Assembly (NCBI GenBank): GCA_018398815.1
Contig: CM031611.1
Coordinates: 45,647,394 to 45,711,393 of the forward strand
Length of the DNA stretch: 64,000 bases
Direction of reading: 5' to 3'
Origin: Conus ventricosus
Lineage: Eukaryota; Mollusca; Gastropoda; Neogastropoda; Conidae
Part shown: positions 57,901 to 64,000 of the stretch, piece after piece
Position numbering within the stretch: the stretch's first letter is position 1
How the letters are laid out: every line of letters begins with the position of its first letter
Program-made: the position numbers and the translations under genes
Notes under the pieces: model-generated
What the model was told of the DNA's origin: nothing
Databases searched by the model: none
Seen by the model: the letters and a program-made list of their open reading frames with translations, nothing else

Positions 57901-58300
57901 ACAAACTGCCTGTCTGTGGGGAAAAACTAGGGGAGAAGTCTGGTAGTACCAATTAGTTAAATTTGTCTTCGTCTGCTCAAACACTCTGGCATATATATGC
58001 ACGTATGCTGTCTGTGTCTCTTGTCTGCCTTCCTCAGTTTTGTCCAAGCCAGCTTGTTTCACATGAATCAAGCTCAGGAGCCTGGAGTCGTCCCTCTTCT
58101 TTATGTTTCAGAAGCTGGGCCTGCTGGTTTCCTGTTCATTTATTACGATGTCGTGTGTGTTGCCTGTACAATAGTTTTCCATGGTGTGTTGCAGGAGATT
58201 GTGGTGGGCAGCAACATGGACAAGATTTACATCGTGATGGACTATGTGGAGCATGACCTGAAGAGCCTGATGGAGACGATGAAACATCCCTTCAGTGTGG
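36728..58300 (+). CDS. CDK11: CDK11 (PITSLRE) protein kinase, 5' exons, partial
   Basis: CDK11 pairs with L-type cyclins and acts in transcription, splicing and mitosis (family knowledge). Seen: an acidic/Ser start with [10 protein letters not shown]; Arg/Glu/Lys-rich coiled exons; a poly-Glu exon; a short [13 protein letters not shown] exon; [20 protein letters not shown] immediately before the kinase; then [22 protein letters not shown] and PITSLRE, and finally [15 protein letters not shown]. Placed exons: 36728-36916, 47912-48026, 49598-49779, 52442-52684, 54831-54875, 56578-56762, 57236-57448, 58195-58300; there are also probable damaged exons near 46.6-47.15 kb. Every junction from 47912 onward is phase-consistent once single-base slips at about 47975 and 49672 are allowed. 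Exons for HRD, DFG and the C-lobe are absent from the window. Confidence 0.92.
37880..39716 (+). mobile_element. LINE copy, 5' part (same family as 28787-30078)
   Basis: An endonuclease motif [12 protein letters not shown] (near 37920) is followed by degraded mid-region fragments ([15 protein letters not shown]-like). A stretch from about 39165 is clearly the same sequence as 28797 onward (TTTTCTAAAGCCTTTGA...GGCCTGCTGCTT). It breaks off at TTTTTATACAGG, where an I-type LINE is inserted, and resumes at 45230. Confidence 0.75.
39717..45229 (+). mobile_element. I-type LINE (gag-like zinc knuckles, EN, RT, RNase H), about 5.5 kb
   Basis: Ordered landmarks: cysteine-knuckle remnants (CFGCQGFG, C-x2-G-x-HP patterns) near 41003-41160; an endonuclease FKGHNPLWG near 41955; RT pieces near 42900-43500 including a HRST block and VDDFAV; a C-terminal [11 protein letters not shown] near 43945; and an RNase H WVPGDVG near 44572. 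The 3' end matches fragments at 23715-23866. It is flanked by near-identical TTTCTTATACAGG (39704-39716, 45230-45242), a target-site duplication. Frames are shredded by the poor local sequence. Confidence 0.8.
45230..45945 (+). mobile_element. LINE copy, 3' part
   Basis: Continues the copy interrupted at 39716: GAATATTTAAAGACGCCCCC... parallels 29385 onward. The 3' end at 45891-45945 has the same GACC..ACTCGTTTTT..GAACC.GTATTTT tail and a degraded GAA repeat. Confidence 0.8.
46625..47151 (+). CDS. Probable damaged CDK11 exons (Arg/Glu/Lys-rich)
   Basis: Two patches look coding but are broken by frame changes. Around 46640-46722, [18 protein letters not shown] is followed by a GTGAGT donor. 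Around 46930-47150, [20 protein letters not shown] and, in other frames, [19 protein letters not shown] and NRERT appear. The charge pattern and location before the exon at 47912 suggest CDK11. The sequence quality here is poor, so exact borders cannot be given. Confidence 0.35.
47158..47911. other. CDK11 intron
   Basis: AT-rich. A 69-codon frame (47423-47632) is Lys-rich but has no splice support or family match. Nothing else is seen. Confidence 0.5.
47912..48026 (+). CDS. CDK11: CDK11 exon ([15 protein letters not shown]...)
   Basis: Follows TTTTCAG and reads [20 protein letters not shown], matching the Arg/Glu helix of CDK11. After the AAAA run at 47973-47976 the next frame reads [16 protein letters not shown] and ends with one base before GTGAGG, exactly the phase needed by 49598. 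The uncorrected frame ends out of phase, which argues for one missing A. Confidence 0.75.
48027..49597. other. CDK11 intron
   Basis: Unique AT-rich intron with no repeat, exon or RNA gene that I can support. Confidence 0.5.
49598..49779 (+). CDS. CDK11: CDK11 exon (charged RD/RE-rich)
   Basis: Reads [20 protein letters not shown]... up to about 49670. The next frame then gives [18 protein letters not shown] through [15 protein letters not shown], ending one base before GTATTA. One extra A in GACAGAACC would join the halves. The 3' phase matches the 52442 exon. Confidence 0.78.
49780..51280. other. CDK11 intron, part before the 31-bp array
   Basis: Unique sequence. The open frames near 50700-51120 on both strands have no motif or splice support. 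Nothing else is seen before the minisatellite begins. Confidence 0.5.
51290..52310. repeat. 31-bp minisatellite with 155-bp higher-order repeat
   Basis: The unit reads like GCTGGAATGGACACAAGTCA plus ATTTCAGAGAT, with variants GGGATAGCC and ATTACAGTA. In the centre, five-unit blocks of 155 bp recur exactly (phase points 51521, 51676 and 51831). The outer units are more diverged. It lies in the CDK11 intron before the poly-Glu exon. Confidence 0.92.
52442..52684 (+). CDS. CDK11: CDK11 exon with poly-Glu tract
   Basis: Eighty-one codons after [25 protein letters not shown], then a run of 13 Glu, [18 protein letters not shown] and [10 protein letters not shown], donor GTGAGT. The Glu tract corresponds to the acidic region N-terminal to the CDK11 kinase domain. 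Confidence 0.88.
52685..54830. other. CDK11 intron
   Basis: AT-rich. Contains an A-run at 53957-53969 and adjacent runs of about 20 C and 19 T at 54052-54089. No exon-like sequence apart from the flanking exons. Confidence 0.5.
54831..54875 (+). CDS. CDK11: CDK11 micro-exon (45 nt)
   Basis: Between GTATAG and GTAAGG. Two bases complete Asp, then [14 protein letters not shown] plus one base. Both phases match the neighbouring exons exactly. It is too short to be found by ORF length and is supported by phase and composition. Confidence 0.8.
54876..56577. other. CDK11 intron with imperfect internal repeats
   Basis: Between about 55165 and 55515 three or four diverged units share GTCTTTAAAGGGAGAGAGTC / GTCTTTGAAGATGGGGAGTC and a GCAGACAAA block. 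In one frame they read hydrophilic ([20 protein letters not shown]). No splice sites frame them well, so I leave them as non-coding. Confidence 0.45.
56578..56762 (+). CDS. CDK11: CDK11 exon preceding the kinase domain
   Basis: Reads [20 protein letters not shown]..., [20 protein letters not shown] and [16 protein letters not shown]-xSPI-LK-xLP-YLPA-Q is the conserved block just before the kinase in CDK11. Acceptor TGCAG, donor GTAGGT, ends in phase 0. Confidence 0.95.
57236..57448 (+). CDS. CDK11: CDK11 kinase exon 1 (glycine loop to PITSLRE)
   Basis: Seventy-one codons: [20 protein letters not shown]..., with the glycine loop GTYGVVY from 57284, the catalytic Lys in VALKRL at 57344, and PITSLRE at 57380-57400 in the C-helix, the signature that names the subfamily. 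It is intact with no frame break. Confidence 0.98.
58195..58300 (+). CDS. CDK11: CDK11 kinase exon 2 (hinge region)
   Basis: Reads [20 protein letters not shown], then [15 protein letters not shown] plus one base before GTGAGT. It covers beta strands 4-5 and the hinge (MDYVEHDL). It is the last kinase exon I can find in the window. Confidence 0.97.
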
Positions 58301-58441
58301 GTGAGTTACTTTTGTGTCTTCAACCACCAGTGCATTCATGCATGCATTGCAACACCTCTGTACTGTGTTTGGGGCAGACCACTGTCAGCTCTCTCGCATT
58401 ATTTGAAGGTTACTGTAAATTGGAACTTAACATATTGTAAG

Positions 58442-59297
58442 CAGACCTGTTTACCCTTACAATTTTGCCATTATTTTTATGGGGGAAAAAATCAAAATTA
58501 TGGGAATTACAGCTCCCCTAAAAAAATGACGGGAAAAAAAATAAAGAAAGAAAATTGTTAAGGGGAAGTTTTGTCTGCTACTGTTTCGGGTCAAAACTAG
58601 TAAGAAGACATTTCCCAGCCTGCCTTGCGTCTTTTGCCTTGTCAAAGATGGCGATGAAGCGGTTTTACGCGCCAACGGCCGGCTCTTCCAAATCTTCAAA
58701 AGTTGCGAAAGTATTGCGATTATGAAGATAACGTTTTTTTTTGTTTTCTTCAAATTACAGGTTTTTGTCAGAGATACAGACATGCCTACTGTCACGGAAT
58801 AGCCGTATTTGTTTACGGAAAAACATCAAAATCGAGGTTTTTTCCCGGGAAACGTTATGGTTGGGGATCGCGTGTTCCAGAGGAAAAACAAACAAATCGA
58901 AAACAAAATCAGACGAGTTGACAATTTTTCACAGAGAGGGACAAACCGGATGACGGTTAGGACGCTTGAATTGAAGTGCTGTGCGCATGCTCACACGGCC
59001 ATATCCGTCGACGAAACATACCGAACGGAGCCGAGGTTCAGAAAAAGCGCGCTTGACCATCAAACATGGCTAGCATCAAGACTGCGAAGCGAGTGTGCGA
59101 GACAGATGATGAAGATACTCAAAATGGACCCCAGCAGCAGCCGCGAAAAAAACAAGATCGCCCTCGGAAGGTTGAGTGTTGCTGAAAGTTTTTGAAATTT
59201 TCAATTTGTTCCTGATTTTAATCCTGATAGTAAGATTTTGGGGTAGGCATGTCTGGCTCAGATATTACAGGTACATGAATTTGGGGTAAACAGGTCT
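58442..59297 (+). mobile_element. hAT-like relic with first transposase exon (tentative)
   Basis: AGACCTGTTTACCC (58443-58456) and GGGTAAACAGGTCT (59283-59296) form a 14-bp inverted repeat. Inside, an ATG at 59066 opens 35 codons (MASIKTAKRVCETDDEDTQN..., then a basic PRKKQDRPRK) ending at GTTGAG, a plausible donor. I could not find a clean target-site duplication. No further transposase sequence. Confidence 0.5.
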
Positions 59298-59391
59298 AAG
59301 AATTTTGGCAACCCTGTGTGTGTTTTCTTCAACTTTTTTTTTTCTTTTTACTTTTTCAAGAAAACAGAGAAAGAAATTATGCACTTGTGCA

Positions 59392-60340
59392 GGGTTCGTA
59401 CGCTCCTTGAAACTCCTTGATTTCTGAGAGCCAATTTCAAAACCTTGAAACCCTTGAAAATCAATAAAATGTGGTTATGTTGACCAAACCTCCTTGAAAA
59501 CCCTTGAAAATCAAACCATCGTCTCCAAAATATTTTTAATGTGGCAAGAAAAAAAACGGCAGTTTGATTTTTATGCGTTCAGGTTGATGAAAAATTATTT
59601 TCAAAATTTTTACATCATCACGATCCCACGTTGTCGTCTGCTAAAGAACGAACCAAGGGAGATAATTTGTAACTTCCGCAATTTTTAAATTCTACACAAT
59701 GCGCGAAGAAAAGGTCTTGCGCTTCCGGCTTGTTCAGTTCATTGTGAACGGAGCTTGAAAATGCCTGGGGGAAATGTGCTTTCAACCGTCTGTGGTTGGA
59801 TAAACCGAGTTTTCTGACTTGGCGAGAGAAGACAAAGCCAACAAACATGCCTGCTACTGCACAGTCTGCAAAAAAAGTTTTGATGTGCGAGTAATGGGCG
59901 AGAGTGCCCTCATTAGCCACAGCAAAGGAAAGAAGCACGTGGCTCTACTGGCGGCGAGATCTTCAGCAGCGATACCCACCTCGTACTTTCTTACGAACAA
60001 GACGGCAGCAGCAGTGTCGAACGCAAATGTTGTGTCGTCATTAAATCCTGATCGTGATGTGTCTGTGCGCGAATCCAGTACCAGCTCTTCAGCCACAGTG
60101 GGCTCATTTTGCTGAAAGACAGATGTGCTGAAATCTGAAATTCTGTGGACACTGAACACTGTAAACGCGCACCAAAGCTTCAGCTCTTGTGAACAGAATT
60201 CTCAGAGTTTTCAAACAGTGTTTCCAGATAGTCAATCGCTAAAGGATTTCAGTGTGGTGAGGGAAAATCAAGGTATTTGGCGACATTTGGCATTGCACCT
60301 CACTTTCATTCAATATCTCTGGATCCAGACTAGCTAGCTT
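59392..60340 (+). mobile_element. hAT-like transposon 5' part with zinc-finger ORF
   Basis: The left end CAGGGTTCGTACGCTCCTTG resembles hAT termini. The frame from about 59816 reads REDKANKHACYCTVCKKSFD, then MGESALISHSKGKKHV, a BED-like C-x2-C...H-x4-H finger typical of hAT-derived proteins. A TGA at 60113-60115 interrupts, and the same frame continues LKSEILWTLNTVNAHQSF..FPDSQSLKDFSV. The catalytic core and right end are missing; the DIRS-like element begins close by. Confidence 0.7.
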
Positions 60341-60496
60341 GGTAATTTTTTTTCTTTTGATCAGAAATGATTTCTGCATGCAATTATATTTTAAGTCAAA
60401 ACAGCACTATTATTTGCTATTTCTATCGGAATAATTCAAAAGCAATGAAATGCGAAGCCTGATGGCCCCCATATGGAAAAAAAATATTGAAAAAAA

Positions 60497-60808
60497 TGGG
60501 GAGTTTGTGTTATACTCCCTGTTTGGCTAATATACTTACCATGTCAGACCATAGCATTCAACGGCAGTTAGCCAGCTCTGTCAGGCTGAATTTTATCCGT
60601 GGCCAATGCAGTCATAAGACAGTCACGTGACGTCACCCCACTTCCGCCTCCGGAAGAAGCCGGTGTCAACTTCTTCTACCTCATTCAGCGAGGCCTGTGC
60701 GCAAGGTAACCCCGAGAACCTTAGCGCTAGAGGGGAAGGTAGGAAGGGCATTAGAGTCTGACATGGTAAGTATATTAGCCAAACAGGGAGTATAACACAA
60801 ACTCCCCA
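60497..60808. repeat. 53-bp inverted repeat (element terminus or hairpin)
   Basis: 60497-60549 and 60756-60808 are perfect reverse complements, separated by 206 bp. Part of the arm (ACCATGTCAGACCATAGCA) recurs directly at about 60828-60846. It borders the 3' side of the minus-strand DIRS-like element, where inverted terminal or internal complementary sequences are expected. Confidence 0.85.
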
Positions 60809-60849
60809 TTTTCGCGTCATATACTGTACCATGTCAGACCATAGCAGAA

Positions 60850-62554
60850 TTTAAAGGAATCGGAGGAGGGCGAGCGCCCTAGTGGTTCTTGGGGTTGGCC
60901 GTTATGGCTGCATTGGCCGCCACAAAGGAGATCCCTTTAGAACCATCAGCTCTGGTCATGCGGATATCCCTCAAGTAAAAGTTAATGAAGGGATTTTCCG
61001 AACGCCAGTAGGCTGCCTCCAGGAGATGCGCACGGGGGACAGAGTACTGGAGCGCCGTGGAAGTGGCCAGTGCTCTGACCTCGTGGGCCCTGGGTGATTC
61101 GACGGGGAGATTCCTTGTGCGCCTGAGCGTGGGAGATCTCACGTCTTGGAGAGCCACCTAGAGATAGTTCCCGCCGAGATGTCTCTAGTGTTGTTGGGGT
61201 TGAGTGAGATGAGGAGTCGCTCTGGGAGGCGCGCCTGGGGCGCGTGCGCTCCCAGTAGCATCTGAGAACCTAGCAGGGCAAAGGTTAATGTACCAGTGTT
61301 CTCTCCCTTTCCCAAGATATCCGTCAGGGAGCGGAATGACGAGAGAGGGAGAGGGGGTGCCCGGTTCCTGATTCTTAGCTAAGAACTCAGGAAGGAACTT
61401 GAGGGAAACTGAGCCGTCCCTGTGGAAGGCGATATCTCTGGGATCACCGCTGAGGGCGTGGATCTCACTTCGTCTTCTGGCCGGGCCAGGGCGAGGAGAA
61501 AGGTGGTCTTAACAGAGAGAAGGTCAAGGGGAATAGATGTAATGGGTTCAAAAGGGGGCTTTCTTAGGGCGTCGAGGACGATAAAAGGTCCCAAAGGGGG
61601 ATGCGCCTAGGGGACTGGGATTCCCGTAGAGCAACTCCTCTAGAGACCTATCTGAGCAGGGAAGTCATTGTCTAAAGACGGCCCGCCCAGTTGGCGAATG
61701 GTGGTACAGATAGCCGATCTGTAGCCCGAATGGAGCTAGCCGACAGCTTAAGGGAGGAAGATAGGTGGGAGAGGAAATTGCCTATCTGGATGTTATAGGG
61801 GTAGACCTGGGGAACCGAGTTATCTAAGCACCAGGCTACCCATTTCTCCCAACGGTAAATTGTAGAGGGACTCGGTGCTGGCTCTGCGAGATGCCGAGGC
61901 TAAGTCCCTCAGTCCCTGAGAGGCCCCTGCCCCGGCTAGTGTGTCTAGGACGGACTGGGCCTGCCCGAGTGGGGAGTGGATGCAGATGTTCGCAGTTGGG
62001 CTGGCATAGCAGCCACGCGCGTAGGCGAGCATCTTGGGATGGAGTGAGGAAGACCCGAACGGGGTTGTCTCAACATGTCCCACCGAGGGCTGAGCCGGAG
62101 GGGTGGAACGTGGGTGAGGGACTTGAGGTCCGGGAACCAAGACTGGGTCGGCCACCACGGGGTTATGAGGATCACCTGGGTTTCTCCAGCCTCGCTTTCC
62201 TGATCACCTTGTGTAGGATGGGAAAGGCGTACGCCAGTAGGCCCGTCCAGGGGAGAGAGAGCGCGTCGACTGCATACGCCTGAGGGTGCGGAACGGGGGA
62301 GATGTACAGGGGCAGGCGATGGTTGAACCTGGTGGCAAACAGGTCGATCATGGGCACAAACCAATGTTCCCACACCACAGACAGGGTTAGTCTGTTGAGG
62401 GTCCACTCCGTGTGGAGTAGAGACTTCGACCGGCTGAGGGAATCCGCCAGGATGTTGCGTGTTCCTGCTATGTGTCTCGCGCGGAGGGTGATCCCCGCGC
62501 GTGACACCAGCGAAGGAGGGCCTCTGTTCTGAGGGAGAGGCTGATGGAGCGTGC
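60850..62554 (-). mobile_element. DIRS-like retrotransposon: RNase H end and tyrosine recombinase
   Basis: On the minus strand, from high to low coordinates: HIAGTRNILADSLSR...EWTLNRLTLSVV...MIDLFATRFNHRLP..YISPVPHP..AVDALSLPWTGLLAYAFP (62507-62180), the post-RT/RNase H block of DIRS elements. It is followed by recombinase pieces: SVKTTFLLALARPEDEVR near 61500, SPRAHEVRALATS with the His-x-x-Arg near 61110, and FINFYLRD with the putative catalytic Tyr near 60985. Stops and frame changes separate them. The element continues at 63783. Confidence 0.82.
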
Positions 62555-63782
62555 AGAGCTGCCAACCAGTACGTTCCGGCCGTATTTTGTCACGGCGAGT
62601 TTACAAAAATACGGTGATACGGTCGAGCCAAAATAATACGGTGACGAACTTGCGCAAATGGTACGGCCATTTGTTGCTTTACCGAGGCAGCAGATTTGTA
62701 GTGCTAAAAGGGATCCTACAAGGAGACAGAAGAAAAAGGCCTCTGCCAGCCACATATAGTTGATAGACTAGGTAGGCCCTAGCTGAAAAAAAAATTCCAT
62801 CCATCCTTTTACTGTGTAGCTCTCGCCTTAGCAGACCACTAGCAGGGCAGGAAATTCCATCTGTCCTTTTACTGTTAAGCTCTCCCTGTAGCAGACGACA
62901 TGTAAGGAATGGCCCAGGCAGCGACTTAACTGCTGTGGCTATTTTTAGTATGCTCATCATACCCCCCTGCTTGCCAACCTCCCTCTCTCTCCCCACCCCT
63001 GTAGCAGACGACATGTGTTAAGGATTGGCCCTTAGCAGCTGAGGCAGCAACTGCTGTGGCTAGCAGGAGGGAGGGGAGAGGGGGGGGGGGAGGGGGGAGG
63101 TGGGGGGGGGGGGGGGGGCGGGGAGGGGGAGGATGGCAAGTAGTATGCCATCCTACCCCCCTGCTTGCCAACCTCCCTCCCCCACCCCCCTCTTCCGAAT
63201 GTGGAAACAAAAGCTCCACTCAGTTACGTGATAGGTCTGATGGACCATGTGCTGACTCGAGTGAAAGAAAGCCCGCGAACCCTAAGCGTCGTGTAAGCAC
63301 TGAGCGGCAGAAGAAGCACATTGGTTTCTGAATTTCATCATCGTTTTTCATCATCAAAATGGACAACGGCGCAAATAAAAGAAAAAGTGAAGAGCCTCAA
63401 CCCTCCGGGAGTAAAAAAAAAAAAACCAGCAAGACAACAGCACTTTCGTTCCTCATATTCCAAGGACTTTCCATGCATTGTTGCCTCAAAACTAGGACCA
63501 CTGTATGCGAGGTGCACCGTCTGTGACTTAGACTTCGTTATAAGTCATGGTGGAATCAACGATGTTATTGTCAAAGAGTAAGTCTTGATCAATCTCTTAT
63601 GCTAATAGTTTTTAATCACTATTAATTATATAAAGAAAAGTGCATACAAAATAAGTTGGTTAAAAAAGAAATCAAAACGCCGCGTGAAATTTAATTCCGG
63701 TCGGAAAATACTGTCAGATGGTGAAAAATACTGTGAAAAGCCAGGAATAGTACTGGGAAGAAATTTTGGGGTTGGCAGCTCT
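62555..63782 (+). mobile_element. hAT-like transposon inserted in the DIRS-like element
   Basis: The 13-bp inverted ends AGAGCTGCCAACC (62555-62567) and GGTTGGCAGCTCT (63770-63782) are flanked by the 8-bp direct repeat GAGCGTGC (62547-62554, 63783-63790), the hAT hallmark. Near the right end an ATG at 63359 starts MDNGANKRKSEEPQPSGS, a Lys run over 13 A, and in the next frame PARQQHFRSS..., then YARCTVCDLDFVISHGGIND before a GTAAGT donor at 63578. This is the first zinc-finger exon of a hAT-type transposase. G-rich runs fill 63070-63130. Confidence 0.82.
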
Positions 63783-64000
63783 GAGCGTGCCCCCCCCCCC
63801 CCCCCCCCCCCCCCTTTGTTGACATAACAAGCTACCGACGTGTTGTCCGTGAGGAGGAGAACAAGTCGGTGCGCGACCTTGTGCTGGAAGTGGAGAAGGG
63901 CTAGCCTGACTGCTTCCAGCTCCAAGATGTTGATGTGGAGGCTGGCAGTTTGTGAGTCCCACTCCCCTGAGGCATGAACGTCCTCCAAGTGGGCCCCCCA
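63783..64000 (-). mobile_element. DIRS-like retrotransposon: RNase H domain, continues beyond the window
   Basis: The minus strand reads SGEWDSQTASLHINILELEA, then VRLALLHFQ and LVLLLTDNTSVACYVNK, the RNase H domain of DIRS-type elements. It is then replaced by a 25-base C/G homopolymer (63790-63814) abutting the hAT insertion. The RT should lie to the right of the window. Confidence 0.82.

Noticed and set aside
1..64000. A bacterial-type operon, defence system or biosynthetic cluster
   Set aside because: No tightly packed ORFs, no ribosome-binding sites; the window is animal genomic DNA with introns and retroelements.

Overview
This is a eukaryotic, metazoan window with no prokaryotic features. 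It has long introns with canonical GT-AG borders, many (CA/TG)n and (CT/GA)n microsatellites, minisatellites, tRNA-derived SINEs, several LINE lineages, a DIRS-type retrotransposon and hAT-like DNA transposons. The mix fits a marine lophotrochozoan, most likely a gastropod mollusc, but that is inference; nothing in the sequence names the species.

Two host genes carry the window, both on the + strand. The first (1006-17113) is an orthologue of TMEM201 (Samp1/NET5), the inner-nuclear-membrane protein with an Ima1-type CxxC zinc-binding N-terminus. I can place 11 coding exons, and most junctions have compatible phases. The second (36728 to beyond 58300) is the CDK11/PITSLRE kinase: an Arg/Glu-rich N-terminal region, a poly-Glu tract, the linker before the kinase, and the first two kinase exons (glycine loop, catalytic Lys, PITSLRE helix). 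The HRD and DFG exons are not in the window; the gene continues past the right edge or is interrupted by the transposon cluster after 58300.

Between and inside the genes: 1-4600 holds microsatellites, a 1.5-kb DNA transposon with a SINE inside it, and TMEM201 intron 1. 17.1-21.3 kb is a 39-bp minisatellite split by a 1.85-kb transposon. 21.5-25.4 kb is repeat-rich intergenic DNA. 25.4-28.2 kb is a decayed LINE with endonuclease and reverse transcriptase. 28.6-30.25 kb is a SINE split by a second, 5'-truncated LINE. 34.45-35.76 kb is a hAT-like element. About 37-47.3 kb lies in an early CDK11 intron and contains a third LINE copy split by a full-length I-type LINE. 51.3-52.3 kb is a 31-bp minisatellite with 155-bp higher-order repeats. 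58.4-64 kb is a nest of hAT-like relics and a minus-strand DIRS-like element.

A recurring theme is single-base frame breaks in otherwise convincing exons, mostly at homopolymers. Together with the homopolymer-smoothed sequence at about 37-47 kb, this points to an under-polished long-read assembly rather than true pseudogenes. The most interesting biological observations are the hammerhead-ribozyme-like motifs in inverted repeats, the repeated survival of only the first transposase exon in several DNA-transposon relics, the precisely dated nested insertions, and UG-repeat tracts abutting TMEM201 3' splice sites.
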